Of a stretch of DNA of 64,000 bases, positions 8,145-18,202 are shown piece by piece. The position numbers and the translations under genes are program-made. The notes beneath the pieces were generated by a model that saw nothing but the letters and a program-made list of their open reading frames with translations, made no database searches and was not told the DNA's origin. This stretch comes from Spirochaetaceae bacterium (lineage in GTDB: Bacteria > Spirochaetota > Spirochaetia > Treponematales > Treponemataceae). The stretch covers positions 28,375 to 92,374 of the forward strand of contig JAFQDD010000006.1 of assembly GCA_017416145.1 (NCBI GenBank), given 5' to 3'. Within the stretch, counting starts at the first letter, position 1. Every line of letters starts with the position of its first letter.

Positions 8145-9827
8145 TCAATATCCGTCTGACATTGAACGGTTTACATCCCGTTGATATAATTCTTGATAAA
8201 TCAAACTGCGAGTTTTTAGTTTTTCTTTAATTTCTTGGGCAAATGGAATGTGTCGCCAGAAAATTGCTCGAACTTCTTTATCAAGTCGTTGCACACCTTC
8301 GCTTTCTTTTGTCATCCACAAAACGTAATCGTTTATAAAGAAAGATTTTAGGTCCCCTTTTAATTTTTGGGCTGAAATCCACTGGTAATATTGACCAGTT
8401 AGACCTTCTTCCATCCAATAATAAGAAGCTTTTTCTTTTGCAACTTGCCATCTTAAATCTGCAACAGCTGTTAAAACCGCAATTTGCAAACTTTTTGGAT
8501 ACATTGGCACAACAATACGTCCACGGCTTGTAACACGATTGTAGCGGTCAAAAGGTTCCCAGCAAAATCCTGTATCACCGTAAGTTGGCACAAGAATTAC
8601 AAAAGGCACAATGCGGTTAGACACATTTTTGTGAATACGACAAAATGCCCCTGGATCAACACTTTCTACCCAATTTAGCATATCAATTACGTTTTCTCTA
8701 AAACCAGTTTGTCGTGGCAAACAGTGGAAAAACTCTCGTGTAAAAACAGGGAAGTGATTTCCTTGTCTACCAACTGTCATTTTTGCCATTTGTCGAACAG
8801 TTTCAAGTTCCGTTTGCAAATCAGAAGAACTAGCCTCAGTAATTCCACCAGAAGCAGCAATTTTTTCGCTTAAACTATTATCAATTTCCTTTGCTTCTCT
8901 AAATTCATTTAAGTGAGAAACAATTTCCTTATCCAATTTTAAAAGCATTCTCAATCTATCATTGATTTCTGTAAGCAATTTTTTTTGAGCTTCGGAATAA
9001 GCACTTTTATGAGGTTCTAATCCAGGAATCACAGGGTGATCACACAAAATATCAATGCGTGATTTTAATTCTGCCTCCACCATTCCCCGCTCACTTTCTT
9101 TTGATAAAAGCATATTTTCAGCAGTTTGAAGTTTACCGCTATTTTTACTTTGTAGCTGTTGTAAACGGTTAGTTTCTTCGCCAGGAGCACCAGTTTTTCT
9201 TTGTGGACGAGCTTCGTCAGTGGCAGAAATTGATAATCGACCAGCACCAATATCTTTAAACCATTCATCCAAATAATAAACTGGTTCCCCACTTTCATTT
9301 TCAACGAAAACAGAAGAAAAAAGCTCTTTTTGCTCAGCTGTAAACAAAGTTGGTAAAACAACCGCAAATCGAACTAACATCTTTTTTGCAAGATGAGTAC
9401 TTGTGGAAGTCATTTTAGGAGCAACTGATTTTACAAATTCCCAATAAACATTTACCATTTGTTGACGATAAACAGTTCTATCTTTTGGGTCTTGGCAAGA
9501 TAAATATTTTGAGAGCAAAGTATGTAAACGCTGAGAAGTTTCATTTTCTCCAGAAAGAGCAGCTTTGTAATAATTTGGATCAGAAAAAACTTCATTAGGT
9601 TTATCAGAAAAGAAGTTTTCAATTGGATCAAAATTTTTAATTGTTAAATCAACTGGCTCAGAAGGAAGTCTTTTTCGTTTTACTTCTGGCTCATTAGAAA
9701 AAGTAGGCGTTCGTCGTATTCCACTTGGAATCACAGTATGATCTTCTTCAATTACTGGAAAATCATCATCATCAAAGGAAGTTGAAGCCAAAAGAGCTTC
9801 AATTTCAGGTGAAATATTATCGTTCAT
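8145..9827 (-). CDS. Conserved-looking hypothetical protein, 560 aa
   Basis: I do not recognise a named family. The N-terminus is acidic and disordered (STSFDDDDFPVIEEDHT), then a helical region (about 80-190), a predicted coiled-coil stretch (about 215-310) and a folded C-terminal domain (about 350-540, with PVFTREFFHCLPRQTGF and RGRIVVPMYP). No signal peptide or membrane segment, so probably cytoplasmic. It is single and divergent from the chemoreceptor gene. Codon use and full length indicate a real gene; a spirochaete-specific family is my guess. Confidence 0.7.
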   Translation of the reverse strand: MNDNISPEIEALLASTSFDDDDFPVIEEDHTVIPSGIRRTPTFSNEPEVKRKRLPSEPVDLTIKNFDPIENFFSDKPNEVFSDPNYYKAALSGENETSQRLHTLLSKYLSCQDPKDRTVYRQQMVNVYWEFVKSVAPKMTSTSTHLAKKMLVRFAVVLPTLFTAEQKELFSSVFVENESGEPVYYLDEWFKDIGAGRLSISATDEARPQRKTGAPGEETNRLQQLQSKNSGKLQTAENMLLSKESERGMVEAELKSRIDILCDHPVIPGLEPHKSAYSEAQKKLLTEINDRLRMLLKLDKEIVSHLNEFREAKEIDNSLSEKIAASGGITEASSSDLQTELETVRQMAKMTVGRQGNHFPVFTREFFHCLPRQTGFRENVIDMLNWVESVDPGAFCRIHKNVSNRIVPFVILVPTYGDTGFCWEPFDRYNRVTSRGRIVVPMYPKSLQIAVLTAVADLRWQVAKEKASYYWMEEGLTGQYYQWISAQKLKGDLKSFFINDYVLWMTKESEGVQRLDKEVRAIFWRHIPFAQEIKEKLKTRSLIYQELYQRDVNRSMSDGY

Positions 9828-10007
9828 TTCTTCATTCTATCATTACAAATATGATTTTTCAAGAAAATTTAGTCACAGATACGAATTTTAGTGTTGAAAA
9901 ATCAAGTTATAGCACTTTTTTTATGATTATCACATTTTTTTTCTTATTATTTTGCGTTAAGTTTAAAACCAATCAAAGTTGCTTTAGAATATAAATTGGA
10001 GGTTGTT

Positions 10008-11891
10008 TTGAAAAATCTTAAACTTAAATTTAATAAACAAAAATCTATAAAATTCGATTTAATTGTTATCATTACCTTGGTAGTATTTGTTGCTTGTATT
10101 TCAATGACTTCTTTTTTAGGTTATCGATTAGTTAGTGCATTAAATAGTCAAATTGAAACTTCTATTTATGAATATGCAAAAAACGGTGCGAGAATCCTTC
10201 AAGGTGAAATTCAATCAAATTTCAGAATTTTAAATGTTGCTGCTGGAAAAAACGAAATCCGTGATTCATCAATTCCTATCAAAGACAAAATCCAATATCT
10301 TGTTTCCGACGCAAATGCAAACAAATCCTATGGAATTTTAAGATTTGGAATCGCTGGTTTAGATGGCATTTCCTATATGACAAATGGAAATAGTTCTGAT
10401 GTTTCTTCTAGAGATTATTTTATGGCTTCCACAAAAGGAGAAAGTTTTATCACTTCTCCAACTTTAGCAAAATCTGATAATGCACTAGTTTCTATGTATT
10501 CTGTTCCATTGTATGATGAAAACAATCGGATTTTTGGTGTTTTATTTGCCGTTGTTGATGCAAACTTTTTGTGCGAAGTTCTTAAAGATTTTTACGACGG
10601 TATCGAAGGTTCTGTTTGGGCGATAGATAAAGATGGAAATACAGTTGTTGACCAAGATTTTTCTAATCTTGAAAATAATGAAAATATGTATGAAATGGCA
10701 AAATCAAACCCAATGGCAAAAAGCATTTGTGCATTGTACGACAGAGCTTTAAGTGGAAAATCTTCTGTGGAAAATTACGTGTATCTTGACGGTGTTGAAT
10801 ACACAATTTCTTACGCTCCAATCGAAGGTACATCTTGGATTTTGTTTGCCGAAACTCCAGAAGAGGTTGCTTACAATCCAGTGAAATCTGCTGCTGTAGT
10901 TTGTGGATATATTTGCGTATTGATATTAGTAATTTCTGCTGTATTTATTGGATTCTTTGCTGAAAAATTTGTTAATCCAATTAGACAAGTTGCAAAATAC
11001 ATTGAAAAAATTGCAGAAGGTAATTTATCCTTTTCTTCACATGAAAAAGTTTTCTTGGAAAAATTTTCTAAAAATCAAAATGAAATCGGCATAATTTGTG
11101 ATTCAGTTTCAAAATTACGCCAAAAACTTTACGATGTAATAGAAAGAGTTTCAACAAATGCCAACGATTTGGCAGCAAAAGCAGAGCAAATTTCTGCTGC
11201 TAGTATGGAATTATCTAGTTCTAGTTCTCAACAAGCTTTGGCTGCCGAAAACATCGCAAGTGCAGTAAACAATATTGCTCATGCCATTAACGAAACAAGT
11301 CACAACGCAGAGGAAACTGGAAATCTAACCCACAAAGTTGTAAAAGACACAAAAGCTGGTGGAGAAACCATTTCAAATGCCGTTGAAGCAGTAAAAAACA
11401 TTGCAAAAAAAGTTACAATTATCGAAGATATTGCTTCAAATACAAACTTACTTGCATTAAATGCTGCAATCGAAGCTGCACGAGTTGGTGAAGCAGGAAA
11501 AGGTTTCGCTGTTGTTGCAGGAGAAGTTAGACGACTTGCAGAAAATACAACGGTTTCTGCAGCAGATATTTCAGAAATTTCTGGAGAAACCGTTGTCTTA
11601 GCAGATTCAGCGATTTCTGTTTTGGATTCCATTATCAAGGAAGTTGAAAAAACAGAACAACTTATTGATGAAATTGTAATTGCAAACCGTAGTCAAGACG
11701 AAGGCACAGAAAACATCCGTGCAACTGTAAACAATTTGTCAAATGCTGTTCAACAAAATGCTTCTTTCTCAGAAGAACTTTCTGCTATGGCCGAAGAACT
11801 TTCAACTCAATCACAAAACTTACTTGATGTGATGAAGTTCTTTAATACAGAAAATAATTACAATGAATTAAAAGCGTTGCCAAACCTTTAA
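10008..11891 (+). CDS. Methyl-accepting chemotaxis protein with periplasmic dCache-type sensor
   Basis: 627 aa from TTG 10008, chosen because GGAGG ends five bases before it (an upstream TTG at 9996 would place the SD inside the gene). Order: TM1 (about 18-42), periplasmic dCache-like sensor (about 50-290), TM2 (about 297-322), HAMP (about 325-380), signalling domain with the conserved hairpin tip [20 protein letters not shown] near 490. It senses an unknown ligand and signals to the CheA/CheW array encoded in this window. Confidence 0.93.
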   Translation: MKNLKLKFNKQKSIKFDLIVIITLVVFVACISMTSFLGYRLVSALNSQIETSIYEYAKNGARILQGEIQSNFRILNVAAGKNEIRDSSIPIKDKIQYLVSDANANKSYGILRFGIAGLDGISYMTNGNSSDVSSRDYFMASTKGESFITSPTLAKSDNALVSMYSVPLYDENNRIFGVLFAVVDANFLCEVLKDFYDGIEGSVWAIDKDGNTVVDQDFSNLENNENMYEMAKSNPMAKSICALYDRALSGKSSVENYVYLDGVEYTISYAPIEGTSWILFAETPEEVAYNPVKSAAVVCGYICVLILVISAVFIGFFAEKFVNPIRQVAKYIEKIAEGNLSFSSHEKVFLEKFSKNQNEIGIICDSVSKLRQKLYDVIERVSTNANDLAAKAEQISAASMELSSSSSQQALAAENIASAVNNIAHAINETSHNAEETGNLTHKVVKDTKAGGETISNAVEAVKNIAKKVTIIEDIASNTNLLALNAAIEAARVGEAGKGFAVVAGEVRRLAENTTVSAADISEISGETVVLADSAISVLDSIIKEVEKTEQLIDEIVIANRSQDEGTENIRATVNNLSNAVQQNASFSEELSAMAEELSTQSQNLLDVMKFFNTENNYNELKALPNL

Positions 11892-11917
11892 TTCAGATAC
11901 AAACAAATCATAAAAGA

Positions 11918-11965
11918 CAAAAAAAGGGGCAAAAACTTTCATTCAAGTTTTTGCCCCTTTCCTTT
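11918..11965. terminator. Bidirectional terminator between chemoreceptor and caspase operon
   Basis: AAAGGGGCAAAAACTT pairs with AAGTTTTTGCCCCTTT; A and T runs on both sides serve the two convergent genes. Confidence 0.88.
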
Positions 11966-11976
11966 TTCAATTCGAC

Positions 11977-14202
11977 TTAGAATTTCAAACCAAATGTCCA
12001 GTAAATATGATTTTTAACATTCGTTCCACCAAGTGAAAAGGAATTGATTTTGTCATCTGTTCTATGTCCAAATGCTTCTTCATTCCAGTTTTCTACTTCA
12101 AAGTCTCCATTTACAGCCACAAACAATCCAAAGTTTTTGCTAAATCTAAAGTTCATTGCAGCACGAACGCTTGGGTAACAATAGCCTGTAATAATTTCGT
12201 TAGTTTCTTTAATGTACTGACCATAATCTCTGTCTTCAAGATATTCAATTTCCTTTAGACTTTCACCTATATTATTGCAAAGAAATTGCTTATACAAAAC
12301 TTCTAAATCCAATCCAAAGAAACCTTTTCCGATTCTAACACCTGCTCCTGCTCCAATAATTCCATAATCAAAACTAAAGTCTTTTGGAGTTCCAGCCAAA
12401 AATGTGGTATAAAATCCGTTTGTTCCACCTTGATATTGAATAAAGATTTCTCCATTTTCCCAATATACAGCTGGATCAAAAATTCCATCTTTGATAATGT
12501 TTATCAAACCAAAAGAAACTCCAGTATTACTCTTTGCCACGTTAATTACACCAACTTGAAGTCCTTCTACATCTTTAGCCACATTCACAAAACCTGCAAG
12601 TTGAACACCCTTAACATTTTTTGCCACGTTCACAAAACCTGCTGACTGGAAACCGATAAAATTTCCTGTTGAAACATTCACAAAACCTGCTGTTTGAAAA
12701 CCCTTTACAAAACCAGTTGCCACATTTACAAATCCAGCAGATTGAACACCAGTTAATTCATTTGTTGAAACATTTACAAATCCCGCGGTTTGTAGTCCCA
12801 AAACCTTTTTCAAAGCAACATTTCCAAAACCAGATACTTGAATACCTTGCATTTTGTTTGTGGTAATTCCGAAAAAGCCATTTATTTGAAAACCTGAAAT
12901 ACAATGTTGCATTGACATAAATGGAGAAATTACAAATCTTACATCTTTGCTATCAAAAGGAATTCCCAATCCTGGAAAAATACTAATAGCAAAAGTTGAA
13001 GGCCAATTATTACATTCTTGCGATTTTACAAGACTAACATTTTCCTCTGGTTGAGTATTTTCACTAGCAAAAATAGCTTCAATTTCTTCATCAGACAAAT
13101 ATTCTTGAGAAGTTCCTGCATTTTCCACATTTACAGAAGAACCACGTGCAACACCTTGAGAAAGCTCTATCTCTTTCAAAGAAGCTGTTTCCAAAGTATA
13201 AACTGTATTTTTTGTAAGTTTTACCGCAGCTTGTGTTGTAGAAGTATCTCCTATCATTGTTACAGAATAAAATCCCGCTGGTAAAGCTAAACTCATTGAT
13301 GTATTGTTATTTTTGTTGATTTCTGCTGCTAACTGTCCTTCCAAAGTTCTCACCAAAAATCGACCTTGACTTTCTGAAGGCAACAACAAAACTGCTTCTG
13401 CTGTGCTAATATCAGTCATCACCAAGTCCCCAGAACCAACAAGCGTAATATCAAATGATGGATGCTGAGTTCCAATAGCACTAGTTTCAGTTTGCTTTAG
13501 AGTTTCATTAAAAGCATAATAATAAAGCTCGTTTAGAGAAACTCGATTATCCCCAGAAGTGTCCGCAGCCCCTCGCAATCCAGAAATCAAAGCTTGAGTA
13601 AAATACGATGCTTCAATATCATCTGATTCTTGAGAAGATTCTGTTTCAGAACTTGATGAAAGATAGGCATGTCCCTTTACAACTGAAGAATCATCAACTA
13701 AAAAAGATTTTTGGCGAGAACCACCCTTTGCCCGAATAAAATTCCCAGAAAAACAAGAATCCAATACAACCACGTGAACATCACTTGGCACATCAGAAAT
13801 TTTTGCCTTTAATTCTGAATAATCATAAGTTTCCTCACCTAAAAGAAGAGCGTTTTCGTCAGAATGTCCAGAATAATAAAACAAAAACTCCACTCGTTTT
13901 GCACTGGATTTTGAATTATTGATAATAGCTGTGATATTTCTAAAAGCCCCATCAATTTCAGCCTTTGTAGAATCAACCAAAACAAAACTATTTTGCTTTT
14001 TCACGCCTCCAAGCTCAATCATAGTTTCAGAAAGTTTTTCCGCATCACTTCCTGCATATCGCAAAGTAGCTCTATCTTCGCCACCAAGATTAGAAGCAAT
14101 ATAAAGTGCGTATCGTTCAACTCCCTGTCCTTCTTGATTTTGTGGAAAAATTGCAAAAATCGCAAAAATAATTAACAAAATTGATATTATATTTTTTTTC
14201 AT
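11977..14202 (-). CDS. Secreted caspase-like (C14) protein with LA_2272-type surface repeats
   Basis: 741 aa. A signal peptide (residues 1-20) is followed by a caspase/metacaspase domain with His113 (YYSGHSD) and Cys150 (LDSCFSG), then a β-rich linker. About six 22-residue repeats of the type GxQxAGFVNVA fill about 434-575, and a C-terminal β-barrel-like region ends in FGLKF. These repeats match in style the LA_2272 family of Leptospira surface proteins. The protein is therefore probably an exported, outer-membrane-linked cysteine protease. It is the last gene of an operon with an ECF sigma factor and a membrane regulator, 42 bases after the latter. Confidence 0.82.
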   Translation of the reverse strand: MKKNIISILLIIFAIFAIFPQNQEGQGVERYALYIASNLGGEDRATLRYAGSDAEKLSETMIELGGVKKQNSFVLVDSTKAEIDGAFRNITAIINNSKSSAKRVEFLFYYSGHSDENALLLGEETYDYSELKAKISDVPSDVHVVVLDSCFSGNFIRAKGGSRQKSFLVDDSSVVKGHAYLSSSSETESSQESDDIEASYFTQALISGLRGAADTSGDNRVSLNELYYYAFNETLKQTETSAIGTQHPSFDITLVGSGDLVMTDISTAEAVLLLPSESQGRFLVRTLEGQLAAEINKNNNTSMSLALPAGFYSVTMIGDTSTTQAAVKLTKNTVYTLETASLKEIELSQGVARGSSVNVENAGTSQEYLSDEEIEAIFASENTQPEENVSLVKSQECNNWPSTFAISIFPGLGIPFDSKDVRFVISPFMSMQHCISGFQINGFFGITTNKMQGIQVSGFGNVALKKVLGLQTAGFVNVSTNELTGVQSAGFVNVATGFVKGFQTAGFVNVSTGNFIGFQSAGFVNVAKNVKGVQLAGFVNVAKDVEGLQVGVINVAKSNTGVSFGLINIIKDGIFDPAVYWENGEIFIQYQGGTNGFYTTFLAGTPKDFSFDYGIIGAGAGVRIGKGFFGLDLEVLYKQFLCNNIGESLKEIEYLEDRDYGQYIKETNEIITGYCYPSVRAAMNFRFSKNFGLFVAVNGDFEVENWNEEAFGHRTDDKINSFSLGGTNVKNHIYWTFGLKF

Positions 14203-14244
14203 TTTTATATCCTAATAAATTAAGTTTTTATATAAATATTTTGA

Positions 14245-15036
14245 TTATTTCAATAATAGAATTTCTTTTATTTTAACATCCTCTGGAAAATATTTTGATA
14301 GATTTTCATCTTTTAATTTTGAAATATTCTTAGAATTATCAACAAAATCCATTAAAGATGAAATATCAAACTGATTATCAGAAGTGATAAACACAAATCG
14401 TTCAAAATCTGGTGCATCATCTAATTGATAAGAAAAATCTAGTGGAATTTCTCCCTTATTATCCAATTCAAAAGCCTTAGTTCCAAATTCTGGATAATGC
14501 TGAGTCAAATATCCATTTCCATCAATAGAAATAATGGCACCGTACTTCGCACCAGAAGCCACGTATGATATTTGAATAATATCACCTTCTGAAACTTTTG
14601 CCTTGTTTTTTAAGCGAAGTGCAGAATCTCCAGATTTTTTGTACACGAAAATATTACTACTTCCCTTTGCCCTTTCTTTGCCATTTTCAAGAATAGATTG
14701 CTCTAAAGTAATTCCACCATGGTTTTCAGCCTGATTTTTACCCACAAAAAATGGCAACACAAGAGCCAAACACAAAACAGCAGCAATTCCCACAATTCTC
14801 TGAATATTCAAATGTTTCCTAAATTCATAATTTACAGGAACTGATTTATCACTGGTTTGTTTTGCAAGTTTTGCCTCTACAAGTTTTTTTATTTTATCAA
14901 CTGGGTATTTTTGCAATATTTCAGCATTGGATTCTTGGATTTCTCCTAATTTAATAAAAAGATTTTCTCCAGAATATTGTTTTGTATCCAACTCTCCCAC
15001 TTGAATTTGCTCTAATATCAAGGTATTTCTACTCAT
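14245..15036 (-). CDS. Membrane-anchored anti-sigma-like regulator
   Basis: 263 aa from ATG 15036; a longer frame exists, but GGAG lies 7 bases before this ATG, and the ATG overlaps the sigma-factor stop by 8 bases, so translation is coupled. One membrane segment (about 86-105; IVGIAAVLCLALVLPFFVG) separates a cytoplasmic N-terminus from an extracytoplasmic domain with a DUF4384-like look (EGDIIQISYVASGAKYGAI). No zinc-binding anti-sigma motif is seen. Position directly after an ECF sigma gene suggests it holds that sigma factor; inference. Confidence 0.7.
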   Translation of the reverse strand: MSRNTLILEQIQVGELDTKQYSGENLFIKLGEIQESNAEILQKYPVDKIKKLVEAKLAKQTSDKSVPVNYEFRKHLNIQRIVGIAAVLCLALVLPFFVGKNQAENHGGITLEQSILENGKERAKGSSNIFVYKKSGDSALRLKNKAKVSEGDIIQISYVASGAKYGAIISIDGNGYLTQHYPEFGTKAFELDNKGEIPLDFSYQLDDAPDFERFVFITSDNQFDISSLMDFVDNSKNISKLKDENLSKYFPEDVKIKEILLLK

Positions 15037-15574
15037 ACAATTTCTCCGTTTTGTTAAAAAGTGCAAAAACAATCAAGGCCGAAATTTCTATAGCCTTTGC
15101 CCGTAATGCACGTAATCTTTTTCTAACACCAGAAACCGACATATTCATTTTTTTAGCAGTTTCCTCAAGTGTATAACCGTCTAAATAATGAAGAATTGCC
15201 ATTTCTTTTGTATCTGGTTTTGAAGTACTAAAAATTTGTTCCAACAACAATGCTGCATCCGTTACTTCTTCGTGATTTGCTGTAGCATTATCTGAAATTT
15301 CCATCACCAAATTATCAATTGATGGACCACTTCTAAGTTTTTCTGAACGAATCTTATTCAAACAAACTCTAGTTGCCACAGTGTAAAAAAGGCTTGAACA
15401 AACTGAAGTTATCTGTGTTTCTTTTTCGAGAATACGAACAAATACATCCTGCATTGCATCAAGTGCTTTTTCTTCATCCTTTAAGATGTAACGACAACGG
15501 CGCAAAACCATTGGACCGTATTTTTCATATAGAACAGAAAAATCTTCCATTCCTACAGTTTTTTTGTTATTCAT
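15029..15574 (-). CDS. ECF RNA polymerase sigma factor
   Basis: 181 aa from ATG 15574. Region 2 (RRCRYILKDEEKALDAMQDV) and region 4 (LHYLDGYTLEETAKKMNMSV, SGVRKRLRALRAK) are clear. An earlier ATG (15607) lies only 4 bases past a candidate ECF -10 element and so is unlikely; a later one (15550) has no spaced SD. It leads the sigma / anti-sigma-like / caspase operon. Confidence 0.85.
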   Translation of the reverse strand: MNNKKTVGMEDFSVLYEKYGPMVLRRCRYILKDEEKALDAMQDVFVRILEKETQITSVCSSLFYTVATRVCLNKIRSEKLRSGPSIDNLVMEISDNATANHEEVTDAALLLEQIFSTSKPDTKEMAILHYLDGYTLEETAKKMNMSVSGVRKRLRALRAKAIEISALIVFALFNKTEKLYE

Positions 15575-15611
15575 TGTACAATTCCATAAAGCATAATCGC
15601 TTTTCAATTAT

Positions 15612-15641
15612 TTAGACACTTTCCGTGAGAAAAAGTGTTCC
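15612..15641 (-). promoter_or_regulatory. Candidate ECF-type autoregulated promoter
   Basis: On the minus strand GGAAC (15641-15637) and GTCTAA (15617-15612) are separated by 19 bases, resembling ECF promoters (GGAAC / GTC) with a slightly long spacer. It sits directly upstream of the sigma gene. Confidence 0.4.
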
Positions 15642-15781
15642 CTCAATAAAAAAATATTACCCTATAAATTGGACTTCTACAAGACAAGAATAATACGTAC
15701 TTGTTGAAGAAATACAAATTATGTATAATGAAGTATTCTATTTATTTGACTGATAGGACAATAAGGATACAGGAGACTATT

Positions 15782-16333
15782 ATGAATCAAGATATTAAGG
15801 CTGTAGCAGACAGATTAAAGGGTTTACGAGATATTTTAGACTTGTCTATTGAGGCAGCGGCTACAACTTGTGGCATTTCTGCAAAAGAATACATGACTTA
15901 TGAATCTGGGGAAGTTGATATTCCGCTTAGCGTAATGTTTTGTATGGCAAAGAAATATAATGTCGATTTGAACTCTTTTTTAACTGGAGATGAGCCTCAT
16001 AAGGTTTCTTATTTTGTAACACCAAAAGATAAGGGCGTTACTGTAAATCGTTTGGCAGATTATCATTTTGAAAGTTTGGCTTTTGGTTTTGCTAACAGAA
16101 AAGCTGATCCGTTTTTGGTAACAATTAATCCTGGGGATATTCCAGAGATTCACTATACAACCCATCCTGGTCAGGAGTTTAACTACGTCGTCAAAGGAAA
16201 AGTCCGCATTGTGATTGGAGAGCAGGAAATTATTTTGAAAGAGGGCGATTCTTTGTATTTTGATTCTTCAAAACCTCACGGTATGCAAAATGCAGATGAT
16301 CAGCCTTGTCAGTTTATTACAATTATTTTGTAA
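15782..16333 (+). CDS. XRE-cupin transcriptional regulator
   Basis: 183 aa from ATG 15782 (SD AGGAGA; an upstream in-frame ATG adds 27 unlikely residues). N-terminal XRE helix-turn-helix (about 8-65) and C-terminal cupin (about 110-180; HPGQEFNYVVKGKV, then GDSLYFDSSKPHGM). Such proteins bind a small metabolite and often control the adjacent gene; here an acyl-CoA ligase starts 30 bases downstream. Confidence 0.88.
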   Translation: MNQDIKAVADRLKGLRDILDLSIEAAATTCGISAKEYMTYESGEVDIPLSVMFCMAKKYNVDLNSFLTGDEPHKVSYFVTPKDKGVTVNRLADYHFESLAFGFANRKADPFLVTINPGDIPEIHYTTHPGQEFNYVVKGKVRIVIGEQEIILKEGDSLYFDSSKPHGMQNADDQPCQFITIIL

Positions 16334-16363
16334 ATTTTTTTGTATAAGGTGCGATTTTTTTAA

Positions 16364-18082
16364 ATGGAAGAACGATTTTTAGAAAAAACTGAATTTGAAA
16401 ATTATAAGGATTTTGTAAAAAACTATAAATTAAAAATCCCAGAAAACTTTAACTTTGCATATGACGTTATGGACGAAATTGCAAAAAATAATCCTGATGG
16501 AAAGGCTCTTGTTTGGACAAATGATGAAGGAGATTATTTGGAAATAACTTTTGCCAAGATGAAAGAGCTTTCAGACGCTGCGGCTAGTTTCTTTATGGAA
16601 CAGGGCGTTAAGCGTGGGGATTTTGTAATGTTGATTTTGCAACGCCGCTACGAATTTTGGATTAGTATGCTTGCTCTTCACAAAATTGGGGCTGTGGCAA
16701 TTCCAGCTACTCATATGCTAAAAAAAGAGGACATTGTTTACAGAAATAATGCTGTAAAAATTAAGATGATTGTGGCTGTTAATGTTCCAGATGTTGTGGC
16801 AAATATTAACGAAGCTATGGCCGAAAGTCCTACTGTAAAATCTTTGGTTTTTGTTAGTCCTTTTGGAATTGACCGTCCTGTTGAAAATCCACCTACTGGT
16901 TGGGTTGATTTTACAGCTGGTTGCAAAAATGCAAAGCCTTTCCCTGTGTTGCCACGAAGCGAAGTTTCTTCTAACGGAGATTATATGCTTGGCTACTTTA
17001 CTTCTGGAACAACTAGCCATCCAAAACTTGCTATTCACGATTATTTGTATCCTCTTGGACACATTACAACTGCAAAATATTGGCAGCACGTACAAAAAGG
17101 TGGGCTTCACTTAACTGTTGCAGACTCTGGTTGGGCAAAAACTTCTTGGGGGCGATTGTATGGTCAGTGGATTTGTGAAACTGCTTTGTTTGTTTATGAC
17201 TATCACGCAAAGTTTAAGCCGGTAGATTTTTTGCATCAGGTTCAAAAACACAAGATTACAACTTTCTGTGCACCGCCAACAATTTATCGCTTTTTGATTC
17301 AAGAAGATTTGTCTGATATTGATTTTAGCTCTTTAACCCACTGTTCTACAGCGGGCGAGCCTCTTTCTGAAGAAGTTTTTAACAAATGGAAGGAAATTAC
17401 TGGTCTTGAAATCACCGAAGGTTTTGGGCAGTCTGAAACTACTGTAAGTTTGTTTAACTTTGAAGGAGAAAAAATTAAGCCAGGTTCTATTGGAAAGCCT
17501 TGTCCCTACTACAATGTTTGTTTGCTTGATGAAAACAACGAAGAAGTTGGAGACGCTATTGTAGGTCAACTTTGTTTTAAACTTGATATGGAAACTTTTG
17601 CTTCTACAAATGGCCGTTTTCCAGGGCTTGTTTGCGAATATTACGGTGAACCAGAAAAAACAAAAGAAGCTTTCCACGACGGATTTTATTACACTGGAGA
17701 CAATGCTTGGCGGGATGAAGAAGGTTATTACTGGTTTGTTGGTCGCTGTGACGATGTTATAAAATGTTCTGGTTATAGAATTGGTACTTTTGAAGTTGAA
17801 AGCGTATTGATGAAACATCCTGCTGTTGTTGAATGTGCTGTAACTGGTGCTCCAGACCCTGTTCGTGGACAAGTTGTTAAGGCAACTATTGTTCTTGCAA
17901 AGGATTGGAAACCTGGAAATGCTGAGCTTGTAAAGGATATTCAGCGGTTTGTAAAAGAAACAACAGCTCCTTACAAATATCCTCGTATTGTGGAGTTTGT
18001 AGAAGCTTTGCCAAAAACTACTAGCGGCAAAATCATGAGAAAAGCCATTCGTGCCAATGATGCTGAAAAAAACAACAACTAA
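16364..18082 (+). CDS. AMP-forming acyl-CoA synthetase (acetyl-CoA synthetase-like)
   Basis: 572 aa. ANL-superfamily ligase that activates a carboxylic acid as acyl-AMP and then acyl-CoA. Visible motifs: P-loop YFTSGTTSHPK (about 212), GFGQSETT (about 353), YTGDNAWRDEEGYYWFVGR (about 445-463), and C-terminal PKTTSGKIMR with the catalytic Lys (near 557). The chain length of the acid is not set by sequence. It is co-transcribed with the XRE-cupin regulator, which presumably senses a related metabolite. Confidence 0.92.
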   Translation: MEERFLEKTEFENYKDFVKNYKLKIPENFNFAYDVMDEIAKNNPDGKALVWTNDEGDYLEITFAKMKELSDAAASFFMEQGVKRGDFVMLILQRRYEFWISMLALHKIGAVAIPATHMLKKEDIVYRNNAVKIKMIVAVNVPDVVANINEAMAESPTVKSLVFVSPFGIDRPVENPPTGWVDFTAGCKNAKPFPVLPRSEVSSNGDYMLGYFTSGTTSHPKLAIHDYLYPLGHITTAKYWQHVQKGGLHLTVADSGWAKTSWGRLYGQWICETALFVYDYHAKFKPVDFLHQVQKHKITTFCAPPTIYRFLIQEDLSDIDFSSLTHCSTAGEPLSEEVFNKWKEITGLEITEGFGQSETTVSLFNFEGEKIKPGSIGKPCPYYNVCLLDENNEEVGDAIVGQLCFKLDMETFASTNGRFPGLVCEYYGEPEKTKEAFHDGFYYTGDNAWRDEEGYYWFVGRCDDVIKCSGYRIGTFEVESVLMKHPAVVECAVTGAPDPVRGQVVKATIVLAKDWKPGNAELVKDIQRFVKETTAPYKYPRIVEFVEALPKTTSGKIMRKAIRANDAEKNNN

Positions 18083-18089
18083 TTTATAA

Positions 18090-18128
18090 TTTACAGAGGT
18101 TAAGATTCTTTCTTAGCCTCTTTTTTTA
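18090..18128 (+). terminator. Terminator of the cupin regulator/ligase operon
   Basis: AGAGGTTAAGA pairs with TCTTAGCCTCT and is followed by a T run. Confidence 0.8.
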
Positions 18129-18149
18129 TCAGTTCTTCCAACATTGTAT

Positions 18150-18188
18150 AAAAAAAGCGAAACCCGATTGAGTTTCGCTTTTTTTTGC
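18150..18188. terminator. Terminator of the che operon (bidirectional)
   Basis: AAAAGCGAAACCCGATT opposite GAGTTTCGCTTTT forms a stem of about 11 pairs with A and T runs on both sides. It lies 15 bases past cheY. Confidence 0.85.
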
Positions 18189-18202
18189 TCAGTTAGAACA
18201 AA

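Noticed and set aside
11300..11638. Minus-strand frame inside the chemoreceptor gene
   Set aside because: Shadow of the conserved signalling domain.
17333..17872. Long minus-strand frame of 179 codons
   Set aside because: Shadow of the acyl-CoA ligase gene; its composition reflects the real gene's codon pattern.
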